The notes beneath the pieces are model-generated. The model was given only the letters and a program-made list of their open reading frames with translations, was not told the origin of the DNA and did no database searches. This document shows positions 1 through 11,185 of a stretch of 64,000 bases of DNA, piece by piece (position 1 is the first letter of the stretch; each line of letters begins with the position of its first letter). Made by a program: the position numbers and the translations under genes. This DNA is from Eulemur rufifrons. Lineage: Eukaryota > Chordata > Mammalia > Primates > Lemuridae. The stretch covers positions 43,312,001-43,376,000 of the forward strand of contig NC_090986.1 in NCBI RefSeq assembly GCF_041146395.1. The letters are read 5' to 3'.

Positions 1-549
1 TTCACCAAAGGAGAAAATAAGGACAGAGAAGAATAAGAACTGAGCCCTAGGACATTCCAGCATCAGAAATTTGGTGAGAATGGAAGAAACTGCAAAACAT
101 ATTAAGAAACAGCAGCCCGTAAACTAGCAGGAAACCCTCTTAATTGATTCTTTATCCTCTCCTCTCCATCTTTACCCTCATGGTCTGATTTGGGCCAGTT
201 CCCTTAAAATATTGTCTACCCCTTTGGGATTCCATTTCTAAATGGAAAAGGTGGTTTAGCTCAGCTTCTAATTTGTACGTTTGTTATGAGAAGGAGGGCA
301 GACAATACTTGTAAGTTGTTTTGCAGTGTCTGGTATATGGTAAATGTTGGCTATTATTGTCATTCATTTTCTGTCTCCTTCAGTAGACTTCAGTGAACAT
401 CTTAATAGCTGAGACAATTTTGTTTTCTCTTATTCCAGTACCTAGTACTGCATTGGTACATCATTAATGCTCATAAATGATTCTTGAATGAATAGAGAAA
501 AGAAGGAAAAAAATTAAGGGCACCACTTACCCTAAAAGATTGAATTCTT
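1..549. other. Single-copy-looking DNA, no gene seen
   Basis: No exon, RNA gene or long open frame is visible. The stretch near 320-365 (a 'gtgtctggtatatggtaaatgttggctattatt' type pattern) resembles the 3' end of a MIR SINE in plus orientation, but it is too short for a firm call. The last bases form the 5' target duplication of the Alu that follows. Confidence 0.4.
539..549 (+). repeat. Target-site duplication, 5' copy (Alu at 550)
   Basis: The 11-base string attgaattctt lies directly before the Alu and recurs at 866-876 directly after its A tail. A perfect duplication of this length is the mark of LINE-driven target-primed insertion. Confidence 0.85.
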
Positions 550-865
550 GGCCAGGCACGGTGGCTCACGCCTGTAATCCTAGCACTCTGGGCGGATCGT
601 TTGAGCTCAGAAGTTCGAGACCAGCCTGAGCAAGAGCGAGACCCCATCTCTACTAAAAATAAAAAAATTATATAGACAGCTAAAAATATATATAGAAAAA
701 ATTAGCCGGGCATGGTGGCACATGCCTGTAGTCCCAGCTACTCGGGAGGCTGAGACAGGAGGATCCCTTGAGCTCAGGAGTTTGAGGTTGCTGTGAGCTA
801 GGCTGACGCCACGGCACTCACTCTAGCCTGGGCAACAGAGTGAGACTCTGTCTCAAAAAAAAAAT
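550..865 (+). mobile_element. Strepsirrhine (lemur-type) Alu SINE
   Basis: The element starts with ggccaggcacggtggctcac, shows the 7SL-like left arm, the strepsirrhine linker with a run of 'ctaaaaatatata', a right arm with 'gctaggctgacgccacggca', and a short A tail. It is flanked by a perfect 11-base duplication. About a dozen bases are missing in the left arm, where 'cactctgggaggccgaggcgg' is shortened to 'cactctgggcgg'. Alu RNA is a 7SL-derived Pol III transcript mobilised by L1. The intact duplication suggests a fairly young insertion. Confidence 0.93.
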
Positions 866-876
866 ATTGAATTCTT
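866..876 (+). repeat. Target-site duplication, 3' copy (Alu at 550)
   Basis: Perfect repeat of the 11 bases at 539-549, directly after the Alu A tail. Confidence 0.85.
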
Positions 877-2529
877 ATGAAATTCCAAAGACTTAGGCTA
901 AAAGAGAGGTTTTTTTTTTCCAGAGTGTCTTCCCTGAGGCCTCTCAAAACACACTACCTGGATGACCACCTTGGTGTCTTGAGTGGAAAAGGGCTGCCAT
1001 GGAGCCGAGGCCAACCTTGTCTGGAACTTCCTCTCACTCTAGTTTTTCAGGATTCATGGGCCAAATCCATCTCTCCCATTAATGACAACTCTCTCAAGAA
1101 AGACATTTACCTATTGACAGCTATCATAGAAGGCCATGGTTGACCTTGTCCATGGTTGACCTTGTACAAGTTAATCTTTTTTTAACCCCTGTGGCTGTAT
1201 TTGTAAAAATAGAAATGATGCTTCTTCTAGTACAATGCAATGGCTAAACAAGACCATCTCTTGAGGTCCTTTCGTTTTTTTGTCTTTGTTTTTAATTTGC
1301 TTAGCTATAAATTCCTAGAGGTCCTTTTTAAATATACAATAAAGTGATAAAAAATATAAATCAATACTATGTTTATTGTTCTATGATTAGACGGCTAAGT
1401 CATCACGTAGAGGGTACACATACCTACTGAACACTCCGTATACAGAGGCCTTATCCAAAGTTTATAGTATTAAATCTCATTAGAATTTTATGGAATGTTA
1501 ATATCAGCATATATTTATGAATTTATAGAACAAACATAGAGACCCAAGTTCTTATGATCCAGAGGAGTGCTTTTTCCATTGCACCATGCTGAAGAACAAG
1601 GTAGAGAATCTACTACTGTGAGAAGAGAGAAGAAAGCATTCATGTGAACTTTGGGTGGACAAAACCACAAGTCTCTATGCTTTTCCATGTGGAAGGACTC
1701 CTAGATGTTTCTCGTATTATACTCTTCGGAGTGTCCACTTTGACACTCTAATTTAAAGGAAAACTTCAACTCCTTAAAACCAGGCGTTCATGCTATAGTC
1801 ACCTGTGATTTTTCCCCTTAGATCAATGTTACAAACTTTCTTATTTTCAATGTTTTCTTTTTGACCAACATTATACCTTTAATTCCTTTGTGCAAAGGGG
1901 TAGGAAAAAGACTGAAGAAGTCAACAACACCAATGTTCAGAGTTCCCTATATAAGGAACAGTAGAACTGGAAGCCAGCTAATAAGAAACTTTTATTAATT
2001 AGTTTTATGTTCCAATGCCCCATTTTACAGAGAAAAGAGGAGATCCCTCAAAAACACGTATATATGAGAGATTTAACCTCTGCATCCGAAAGGCAATTTC
2101 AAGAGTAAATCCCAGCATATATGCATTTGGGGTTCAATTAGCTATACCTTCTATATCTACATTTACTTGGCTACACGATGAGAATTCTTATCTTTAGTCA
2201 TGACCTGGGGGCACTGCAAGATAATCATTACATGTGTTCACTAAACTGTACTTATTAGGGCAGAAAATTAGAATAACATACGTCAGAAAGTTTTTTTTTT
2301 AACAGAGGTTGAAATTAAAAAATGGTATTCTAGTTAATCTTCAGTTCATTAAAAAAAATTTACTGTATCACACCACTGTAGTTTGGGATGAAAGATAACA
2401 TAAAATGGTAAGCATTTGTATCCATGTCATTTGTTTCAGTAAAGATTCATTCAGTGCCAGGTATGCTGTTACATGAAAATAAATATGAAATAGCCCTCCC
2501 TTTAAGAACAGGGTGAGCTAACTACAGAA
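877..2529. other. AT-rich single-copy DNA, no gene seen
   Basis: Only short chance open frames occur here. The 88-codon frame at 877-1143 begins in the Alu flank, has no recognisable domain and no splice context. I recognise no repeat with confidence. Confidence 0.4.
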
Positions 2530-2822
2530 CATGGGTCAAGCCTGTGTTTATATGGTCCACTAGCTAACAATAGTTTTTACATTTTAAATGGTTGGGGGTA
2601 AAGACAAAATAAGAAAAATATTTTGTGACATGTGAAAATTATATGAAATTCAAATTTCTTTGTGCATAAATAGACTTTTGAGGACACACAGTCAGCTATG
2701 CTCATTCCATTACATTGTGTCTGTGGTTGCTTTCACGCTACCATGGCTGAGTTGAGTGGCTGACGCAGAAACCATTTGGCCTGCAAAACCCTCTACAGAA
2801 AAAGTTTGCCAACCCTTGCTTT
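2530..2822 (-). mobile_element. hAT-type MER DNA transposon relic
   Basis: The end 'acagaaaaagtttgccaacccttgct' and the inner stretch 'ggttgctttcacgctaccatggctgagttgagt' match, in inverse sense, a common mammalian non-autonomous hAT element whose other copy starts 'tttttctgtaaagagccagatac' at about 18055 in this window. The family name is uncertain. The copy is old and has no coding content. Confidence 0.6.
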
Positions 2823-2970
2823 AGAAGCTCACAATCTAGAGTTGGGCAGAAGGACTTAGTTTTCTTAACATATGATTAGTGCTATAATAGAGGTATAGTA
2901 ACAGCAGGAAAAGTATTCCTTCTACCTGGAGAAGTCTGAATTTAATGAGTATACTTAATGACAATGAAGA

Positions 2971-3359
2971 TGTTAAAATGGAGACCAAGCCTGAAGAATC
3001 TCTGAGCAGATAAAACCAGTTAGGCCTCATAAGTGACCTAAACCTTGCTTGATTTGCAAACATCAGTGAAACTAACGAGCTATATTTTGTAAAGAAAAAC
3101 AGCACTTAAGCTCAACCAATCAGAAGTAGCCAACAAATTTATAATCATATATCTAGGGACTTTCCAGCAAAATAAACCAAAGAGGCAACTGCATAATTGT
3201 AACTAATCAAATATTTGCTTTGCTTTACTTCTGTGTTCATTCTATAACCGTCCACATTTTGTGTTCCTGCTGTGGAGCTCCTGAACCACTCCATGAATCA
3301 TTGCTTCTTCAAATAAACTCTTTAAAATTGTGCCTCGGTTTGCCTTTTTGACAAAGGCA
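2971..3359 (+). mobile_element. Possible solo LTR of an endogenous retrovirus
   Basis: The segment opens with tgttaaaatggagacc and holds a CCAAT-type box (aaccaatcagaa, about 3114) and an AATAAA signal at 3312-3317 followed by a T/G-rich end. This is the order expected of an LTR: U3, polyadenylation signal, short U5. The string atgaag lies at both edges (2964-2969 and 3360-3365), which could be a 6-base target duplication if the LTR begins at 2970. I cannot name the family, and the match could be chance. Confidence 0.42.
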
Positions 3360-3559
3360 ATGAAGGTAGTGAAAGGGATTCTAAGCCAGGATATGGAGCA
3401 TGGGAGTATAGCACAGGGACAGAGAATGACAAACCCACAGTGTGTCTGGGAGAAGTTCTGTAAGGAGTGTAGAAAGAAGTGGGAGATGAGATTAAGAAAG
3501 TGCATGAAATTGGATTAGGACTTCAAATCTATTCAAAGATCAGGTGTCTCTTGTAAACA

Positions 3560-4170
3560 ATAGTCATTACAGATTTTAAAGAGGTACTTGGTCAGATCTG
3601 TGTTTTAGAAAGATAATGCTAGCAGGAGGGAGGAGGCAGGAGAAAGGCCAAAAGCAGGGGAGAAGTAAAGGCAGAGAAGCCAGACAGAGTATTGCAACAA
3701 CCCATGTTAGAGATGATTATCTGACCCAGGACAATCAATCATCGGAGGAGAGGGGTGGAGTCCAGAGGTGCAAAAGCAATTCTGACTAAGTGATGGGGGA
3801 GAGAGAGAGAGAAAGAGAAGCAGCAAGCTGACATGACACTAGACTGAATTTCTGGACTGAGAAAAATACCATCTGAATATGACTTCCTTGGAGAAAAGAT
3901 CCTTGTCTTGCTCATTCATGACTCTATCCTAGGATGTAAAACAATGCCTGGATCTTGGAAGACATTGAACAAATATTTGCTGAATAAATAAATCAATGAA
4001 TGTCATAAAGTAAGAGAAGTAGGTTTGATAGAATTGATTGGAGCTTTCCCACATCCCCTTTCAGGAGGGATAAGGTAACAAGCTCTACTTTAGATAAGTC
4101 AGGTGTGGGTGCCTGCAGATATCTGGGTAGAGTGCTCCAGTAAGAGATTTTGAAATATGGTCCCAATGCT
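3560..4170 (-). mobile_element. L2 LINE fragments
   Basis: The purine-rich run with 'ggtcagatctgtgttttagaaagataatgctagcaggagg' and 'gtattgcaacaacccatgttagagatgat' matches the inverse strand of the L2 open reading frame region, as do parts of 4080-4170. A small plus-strand L2 3' end ('gcctggatcttggaagacattgaacaaatatttgctgaataaat') sits between them at about 3890-3995. The pieces are ancient and highly diverged, so edges are approximate. A GA-rich run at 3797-3816 lies inside. Confidence 0.5.
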
Positions 4171-5160
4171 CAGCTGAGAGACCCTGACGACAGTGAATGT
4201 CCACAGCATGGAGGCACTAGATGAATCAGAGGAGTGCATAAGAATAGTCCACTCTTGTTTTTTTTAAAAATACCATACCTGGATGCCTTTTTCTGTGTTA
4301 AACTATCAAATAATCCTGTTTAATTGAATAGACACTGCATATCTTCACAGCCTGGGATCATTGTTCTAATTGAAAGATTTAGCAACCACCCTGCTGCTGT
4401 ACAGCCTTTTCAATGCTATAAATATACTGAATAAGAGGAAGAGAAAGAAGGACATTAACTCTATTTTAAGCAACATTAAATGATTTGGTGTCCTCCACTA
4501 TATAATACTACAATAAAGCAAAATTATAGTTATGTTAGTATTGCACAATTGCACCATCAAATTTTAAACTGAGTTAAGAAAATAAAACAAATGTAAAATG
4601 AGTAGGGCACTGAACTTAGAATTTGCTTTAAACATGATGTTAAGCATCCAGCAAACAAAAACACTTGATTGTATCACAGCTCTATGCACAAAAACTTGTT
4701 GCATCTTACTACTGTTGGGAAGTGAAGCAGAACTCCAATTGCCCAGACCAAGTTAGCTGGGTGTGGGTCATCCACAAGGTGAAACCACATGGCAGAAGGC
4801 TGGTAAGATTTGGTTTCTTTTTTCAAGAGTGTGACAGTTGGGGAGGGGGGTGTCTAAGAAACACAGCATCATGAAAAATGAAATATGTTTTGATATTGCT
4901 GGACTTCCTGGTCTTCAATCCAATAGTGTGCCTTGAACATTTTCAAAAGAAGGGTCCTATTTGATGCTTTTCCTAAACTTACTTGGCCGCAAAGTAATTT
5001 TATTCCATGCATTTCATAGAACTAAGCCACGATGGAGCCCACTTTAGGAAACGATATACTAATTATCTCCAAGAGTGACACACCTCTTTGTAGGCAGTTT
5101 CACCCACTGCCATGTTTCAATAACTATTTCTTTGCTGATGATGACTACATTTATATCTCT
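4171..5160. other. No gene seen
   Basis: AT-rich sequence with short chance frames only. No repeat is recognised with confidence. Confidence 0.35.
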
Positions 5161-5164
5161 AGTC

Positions 5165-5955
5165 AAGTTCTTTCTCTCTTGAGCTCCTGGGAGAAATCTT
5201 TAAGTTATTCTTCCTCTTTACCACTCTTGCCCATTCACCAAAGCCTGATGTGATTCCCTCTGAAATCTCTTAATTTAATTCCCTTCTCACAAGCCTTACC
5301 TCCCTGGTTTAAGCAACGGCCACTAACATGTCTCCGTATCTCCAGTCTTGCTTCCTTCCAGCCCAATCTCCATGACATACACAGAAGGATTTTTGCAAAT
5401 CTGATCATGTAATAGCCCATTTAAAACCCTTCAGTGGCCTCCTTTGATTTAGAATGAATCTAAAACTCCTTAATCTGGCTCTCAGGCTCCAGCTACTTTT
5501 GCCATTTTCCTCCTTGAACTGAGCTGCTGCTGTCCATTCCTCAGAGGATCCTCATCAGTACCATGCTGTCACCTCCCTGCCATTGCCCAAGCTGGTCTCT
5601 CTGGACCAACCCTCCCCTTCTCCTCTTGTCTCTTTTCCCATTCTCTGTCTCTTCATCTGGCTTACTCCTGCTTTTCTGTACAGTCTTAGGCTAAACATCA
5701 ATCTTCAAGAGTAACTTGACCCTCTGACTAAGCTAGATTAACAAAGCTCCCATTGCAGCTCCCACCATAATATGCATCACACCTTAGTGCCATTATTGCT
5801 TATGTTCTCTGTCTCCTGCTATGATATAAATTCCACAAAGGCAGAAATCTTATCTTTCTGGTTCTCTGTTCTATCCTCAAGGTCAAGGTGCTCTCTTTAT
5901 GGCTGGTTGAGAGAGGAAGATCAATGACTATTTGTTGATTTGTTGAGTGATTCCT
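5165..5955 (+). mobile_element. L2 LINE 3' end
   Basis: Pyrimidine-rich sequence with typical L2 landmarks in order: 'tttttgcaaatctgatcatgtaatagccc', 'aaaacccttcagtggcctcc', 'aaactccttaatctggc', later 'atataaattccacaaaggcagaaatcttatc', and a terminal 'gactatttgttgatttgttgagtga'. This is the end of the L2 reverse-transcriptase frame plus its short 3' tail. It is ancient and shared across mammals, and no open frame survives. Confidence 0.7.
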
Positions 5956-6129
5956 GAAAGCCATTCCAGCTCTAAAGTTTATGAGTTTATAAGTTAACCA
6001 CGTCAACTACGTGTTATATTCATTCAGTGGAAACAGAGAAGGCCAAAATATCTCCTGATTTAGGGTGGCAAAATGTAACCTAATGTGATTTACCAGTGAA
6101 AACCATGCCTTTTTCTTCATATTTCAAAA

Positions 6130-6141
6130 TATATATATATA
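6130..6141. repeat. Short (TA)n run
   Basis: Six TA units in AT-rich DNA. No further structure is seen. Confidence 0.6.
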
Positions 6142-6254
6142 CTGTGTGTAAACAACACAAACACTATCTCAAAAGCAAAGTGTTTTGCAGTTGTTTTTTA
6201 AACAATTTTCATGAAGTCAAATATGAAAAATGAAAAATTTCTATAAAACAGAGA

Positions 6255-6540
6255 ATACCTATTTAAATATCTATGGCAATACACAAAAGAATAATGGATG
6301 GTTCCATTTATATGAAGTCCAAGAATGGGCAAAAAGAAGCTATAGTGATAGAAATCAGGAAGTGGCTGCCTTGGTGGAGAGTGGAGGTGGCTGGAAAGCG
6401 GAGTGAGGGGTCTTTCCATGGTGACGCAAATGTTGATTTGGGTGAAGTTTACATGGATTTATATAATTGTCAAAACTCATGGTACTGAAATACCCAAGGC
6501 GTATCCATTCTATTTTATGTAAATTATACCTTAATAAGTA
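6255..6540 (+). mobile_element. Old L1 (L1M-type) 3' end
   Basis: The sequence 'ggaagtggctgcc..ggtggagagtggaggtggctgg' followed by 'acatggatttatataattgtcaaaactcat' and 'tatgtaaattataccttaataa' follows the 3' end of old mammalian-wide L1 elements. The open frames here, up to 73 codons, are by-products and not a gene. Confidence 0.6.
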
Positions 6541-6799
6541 TGAATATTTCAGTGACTTGATATCAAGTAATTCAGGTACCTTTAAATAAAAGAAGGTAAG
6601 CTATTTACTGATTCTCTAATGTAAATCATTGCTGAACTAATCATTTTGATTAATGAATCCAATGAATCACTCAAAATTCTGCTGTCATGAATCAGCGATC
6701 TTCTCATGGTTGTAAGTGCCAAAAACCCTCAAACAAGTCAGATCAGTACATGCCTAATAAAAAAATAAACACACATGTGAATCTCATCACTGTTAGATA

Positions 6800-8293
6800 A
6801 GATTGCCCAGGACAAATATTTCATCCTCAAGGGAGAGCCTGGGTTGGCTCAAGGACCACAACATGATGCTGCTGTAGCTGCCTTTTCACCAACACAAGAA
6901 ACAAAGGTCTGGGAATTACAGACGGAATTTGATGTGTATGTCTCCACATCACATTCTGTCAGACATTTGGCAAAATATCCTTATTCAAGTTCTTGTTACA
7001 GCCTTTTAACCAGTATCCCAATTATCACAATTATTATCACAGTATCACAATTATTTTGCCTTTTTGGTCCTTGAATATATTGGCTTTGTTTGGAAGACTT
7101 CAAAGTAGAGGAAAAATATTAAGTTCTTTTGAGAATAGTGTAGTTGTTTTTTTTGTTTTGTTTGTTACTATATATGTGACTATATCAGGGTTGAAGATGT
7201 GGATAAAAAAGGAGAAGATTTGAGGGGAAAGAGGCCTGTGTGGATGGCCTTTAAGACCATCTATATATAAGTGATATATTCCTGGTTGGGACCGAGGCAC
7301 AAGTAAGTTGCATAAAGAATTAGCCCAAATGCCCGCTGTCCCCACTCCTGCCTCACTGCTTTCTCTCTCCCAGACTGCACCTGCGGCCTCATGGGGAGTT
7401 CACTATGATCACTGACTCAAGCCTGGTTTTCAGATGGTTCTGTATAATATGCAGGTACCACCCAAAAGTGGACAGTTCAGCACTATAGCCTTTTCCTGGG
7501 ACATTCTGAAAGGCAGTGGGTGGACCTTCAAGCAATGCACCTGGTTGCTTACTTTACTTAGAAGGAGAAACGGCCAGATGTTTGATTATATATCAATTTA
7601 TGGGCTTTGGCCAGTGGTTTGGCTGGATGGTTAGGGACTTGGAAGTAGCATGATTGGAACATTGGTGACAAGGAAATTTGTGGAAAAGGTATGTGGCTAG
7701 ATCTCTCTGAATGGGTAAAAAATGGGAAGATGCATGTGTTCCACTCATGCATCTTCAGCTCAGCACATGTACTAAAATTGGAACAATACAGAGAAGATTA
7801 GCACGGCCCCTGCGGAGGGATGACATGCATGTTTTTAAATATCAAAAAAAAAAAAAAAAACAGAATGGGCAGTGGAAGAAGGTAGTTATAATATAAATAC
7901 CAGCTATGTCTATGTGACCAGTTACAAAAATGAAGACTGTAATTATCATGAGTATTTCCCTTTATTCTGTTATAAATATGTGTGTGTGTAAGAAATATTC
8001 CTGTTTTTTCCCTTTCTTATTCCTTTATGTAACATAAGAAGTATTGACTTTTTGTCATAGTATTTAAATGTTGTTAAATTTTACATCATGATATTTAAGG
8101 TATGGAATATCAAGGAAAAGAGTAAACATCCCTTAAGGACTTCACTTCCTTTTCTGGGGAAGGAGTGAGTACATTTTCAGTTATACGCAGCGTAGTTGTT
8201 CCATGTTAGGCAGAATTATGATCTTGTTGTCTTTTTTCAGAGATTATGGTTTTAGGAGATGTGTATGGGAGCTAAATTGACAAGGAGTGGACT
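6800..8293 (+). mobile_element. ERVL-type endogenous retrovirus internal relic
   Basis: The segment runs up to a purine-rich tract (about 8280-8292) that directly precedes the MLT2-like LTR at 8294. That is the layout of the 3' end of an ERVL provirus. Near 7390-7740 a frame with several stops shows an RNase H-like pattern: an Asp in a TDS context near 7407, then a Trp/Gly-rich stretch about 200 bases later. Stops, frame changes and apparent deletions make it non-coding. A U6 snRNA retrocopy interrupts it at 7746-7860. Recognition rests on remembered patterns and the position next to the LTR. The 6800-7080 part is the least certain. Confidence 0.45.
7746..7860 (+). pseudogene. RNU6: U6 snRNA retrocopy
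   Basis: The core 'cagcacatgtactaaaattggaac' continues with 'gatacagagaagattagca'-like sequence and 'ggcccctgcgg..ggatgaca', which is the U6 spliceosomal snRNA with scattered changes. The 5' stem-loop and the last 20 or so bases are degraded, the Pol III stop run of T is missing, and a 17-base A tail (7844-7860) follows. It therefore arose by L1-driven reverse transcription. U6 pairs with U4 and U2 in the spliceosome, but this copy lacks the external U6 promoter context and is very likely dead. It lies within the ERVL relic. Confidence 0.88.
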
Positions 8294-8782
8294 TGCAATG
8301 GTTAATTTTATGTGTCAACTTGACTGGGCCACAAGGGTCCCAGATAGTTGGTCCAACATTATTCTGGGTGTGTCTGGGTGTGCAAGGATGTTTTGGGATG
8401 AGGTTAACGTTTGAATCAGTAGATTGAGTAAAGCACATTGCCCTCTTTAATGTGGGTGGCCTTCATCCAATCAGTTGAAGGCCTGACTAGAACAAGAAGG
8501 CTGACCCTGCAACAAATAATAAGGAACTACTCATCTCCTTTCTTCCTGATTATTTTTGCACTAGGTTGTTGGTCTTCTTCTGCCTTTGGACTTGGACTCA
8601 GACTAGAACTTATACCATCTATTCTCCTGGTTCTCAAATCTTCAGACTCAAACTGCACTTATGCCATTTGCTCTCCTGGGTCTCCAACTTGCCGACTTCA
8701 GATCTTGGGACTTCTCAGCTTTCATAAACACATAAGCCAATTCCTTATTATAAATCCCTTCATGTTTAAGTATACATGTTCA

Positions 8783-8814
<32 letters not shown>

Positions 8815-8857
8815 CCTGTTTGTTCTGTTTTTCTGCAGAATCCAGACTAATGCAACA
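8294..8857 (+). mobile_element. MLT2-like ERVL LTR
   Basis: It starts 'tggttaattttatgtgtcaac' at the boundary with an upstream purine tract and ends 'agactaatgcaac'. The inner landmarks 'cttcatccaatcagttgaagg' and 'cataagccaattccttattataaatc' (with the polyadenylation region) identify the common LTR of mammalian ERVL. It serves as the 3' LTR of the relic just upstream and would hold U3 promoter, R and U5 sequences. A CA microsatellite lies at the usual simple-repeat site near the 3' end. A 147-codon frame over it (8438-8881) is non-coding by-product. An inverted relative lies at 43030-43545. Confidence 0.7.
8785..8810. repeat. (CA)13 microsatellite
   Basis: Uninterrupted CA dinucleotide run inside the LTR. 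Confidence 0.95.
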
Positions 8858-9419
8858 TTACATCTGTATTTCAATCAGTAAGAAAAAGAAAATAAAAAGT
8901 CAAGGCCATATCCTTATTTTAAAGATACAACTTAAAAATCACATACTTCGTTCCTATCATACCCCATGGACCCAAACTAAACCACAGGGCCAACCCACCC
9001 ACAAGGGAGGATGGGAAGCTGAATCCTAGGAGACTGTCTTATTAAAGGATGAATGAGAGAGCAGCTAGGGGGACAGTTAGCTGTCTCTATTTCTTGCCAT
9101 TTTTGGTAATATTCAAGCCTCGAAGAAGAGACATGATTTTAGAAAACTCATTCCATACCCCCAAGGAGTAGTGCATTAGAGTTGTTCAAATATCAAATAT
9201 TTTATGGAAAGGAAAATTTCATCATTAGCAATATGGAACAATTCATTTCATCTTTCTGCACTTCAGATTTATTTTCTACAACATGAGGATGGCAATGCCA
9301 ATTGAGTTCTCAGGCTTAGATATACGAGACAGTGGAGATGAAAATGCTTTGTAGTTACCAAAACATTGTGAGGGATTACTCAGCTGCCTTAGAATATGAA
9401 AAATTTTATTTATCAATTT

Positions 9420-9446
9420 AAAAAATAAAATAAATAAATAAATTAG
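9420..9446. repeat. (AAAT)n low-complexity run
   Basis: Short tetranucleotide run 'aaaataaaataaataaataaa'. Confidence 0.7.
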
Positions 9447-9469
9447 AAAGCACTTAAAACTGAATGGTT

Positions 9470-9850
9470 AAGAAATACTTAATTTGAAAACTTATCAAAT
9501 ACAACTAAAGTAGTACTAGAGGAAAACCTATAACTTTAAGTGCTTATAATAGAACAGAAGAGTAAAAAATTAAAGGGCAAAGTATCCAATACAAGAAATA
9601 GTAAAAATAGCAAAAAAAAAAAAAAATCCAAAAAAGTAAAATTAAGCAAATAAATTATTTAATAAATAAATAATAAATTAAGGAATAAGAAAAAAGGAAA
9701 TAAAAGTTAATAACAAGTAATAAATAATAAATTAAAATAATAAAAAAATAATAGAAAGGATTAATAAAGTTAAGTCTGAGTCTTTGAAAAAAACATAAAA
9801 CATTGACAACCTTAGAGATTGATCCTGAAAAAGAGAGTGTGAAGAAGCAT
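9470..9850 (+). mobile_element. Decayed L1 ORF2 fragment
   Basis: The pattern 'actaaagtagtactagaggaaaacctataactttaagtgcttat' and, later, 'gagtctttgaaaaaaacataaaacattgacaa' follows the L1 ORF2 stretch between endonuclease and reverse transcriptase. AT-rich tandem expansion (TAAA and TAAATAA units, about 9640-9750) has grown inside it. There is no intact frame. Confidence 0.55.
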
Positions 9851-10950
9851 TGTGAAAAATGGAAGAGGAATATCATGAAAGATGAAACAAGAATTTTTAA
9901 AATAGACTAGGAGAAAACATTATGATCAATTTAATTCTAACAGATCCAAACTTTGATTGGTGAGCAGAGAGGTTTGAGATAGTAATTCCCCTTTCAAATG
10001 TCCCATGAGAAGATATGACGTGGCTTTGGTCATCCAACCAGAGATCTGATAACCAGACCATCGGGTCTTTTCCTACAAACAAAATCCAGTGGAATTCCCA
10101 CAGAGCACGGCTGTGGTCAATGTGTGCCTTTCTACAGTTAGTAACTTTGCTCTCAAGAACATACTCAACCCTTTCCTATTTTATCAATGTCATAACTGCC
10201 AAAAAGAAAACCAAAGGGAAATATTCCCTTCTCTTAAAAGTGATGGGATTGAGTGTTGAGGTAGCAACATTACAGTGATGGTCATTATCCTACTTATAGC
10301 CATAGAGATAGAGATGGAGTTGGAGATAGATAATTAGTGAGATTTATTTTTGTTCTTTCTGCCCATTTTTTTCTTCTCTTTTTTTCTGATATGACAAATA
10401 TACTCTTACATGAAAATGAATTTATAAATTAATATGATTCCATTCTAATGGAAATAGTTACAGTTACAACTCAGTTTATGTCTACTCTTTGCTGGAAAAA
10501 TAGGTCACTGTTTAAACTGTGTTTATTTCCTTCCAGACAAAGCATTGTGAGGTTGTTTGGTTAACTTTTTATTAGATTAAAAACACATTATCCATTTAAG
10601 AAAATACATGACTAAGTCTTTTATAAAAACTTTAATAAACTTTAAATATTGAAAATTGAAGAAAAAAGACAATGGATTAACAGAGAGCCTTTTAGTTAAT
10701 GACCTTATTTTAGAAGTTTATACACATTCATCTTGAGATGGCAAACATTTAACCTTCTTCCTTTCAGATGAGAGTCTGCCACTTGTAGCTGGGGGTTTTC
10801 ACGGGCAGGAGAGTTTCTAGAGATGTCTGATACAAATAAGATGTGTTTTTCGCTTGGTTTATAGATTAAAGTAAACAGAGCATGGATGCAAGTGAGATAA
10901 AGAGGGACGGGGGGCCACAACACAGTTGTGCCTTGGGATACAGTACCATG
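9851..10950. other. No gene seen
   Basis: AT-rich DNA with short chance frames. An 87-codon plus frame (10015-10278) and an 87-codon minus frame (10705-10968) have no recognisable domain or splice context. Confidence 0.35.
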
Positions 10951-11185
10951 CAAAGACGTGCTCTGCATTCAAAGCTCAATGCCCAGCTCTGCTTCTTACT
11001 AGATGCTGCACATGGACAAGTTACTTAACCTCAATAAGTTTCCATTTCCTCATCTATAAAATAAAGATAATGACTATCTACCACATAAAATATTGGACGG
11101 ACCAAATGACATAGACACATAGATCTTTTAACATGGTGTATTTATGGTGACCATTCAATAAACATCAGCCATCATTAATATCATC
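10950..11185 (+). mobile_element. MIR SINE
   Basis: MIR landmarks appear in order: 'ctcaatgcccagctctgcttcttactag', 'acaagttacttaacctcaa', 'tttccatttcctcatctataaaataaagataatga', and a tail 'caataaacatcagccatcattaatatcat'. MIR is an ancient tRNA-derived SINE with the L2 tail. Confidence 0.8.

Noticed and set aside
7746..7860. A functional U6 gene
   Set aside because: Missing Pol III stop run, degraded ends and an A tail show a retrocopy.
8785..8810. CRISPR-like or other spaced direct repeats
   Set aside because: No array of spaced repeats exists in the window; only microsatellites and transposon copies repeat.
8438..8881. 147-codon plus-strand open frame, the longest outside EB1
   Set aside because: It covers the MLT2-like LTR, including the CA microsatellite that codes a His/Thr run. 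It is not a gene.
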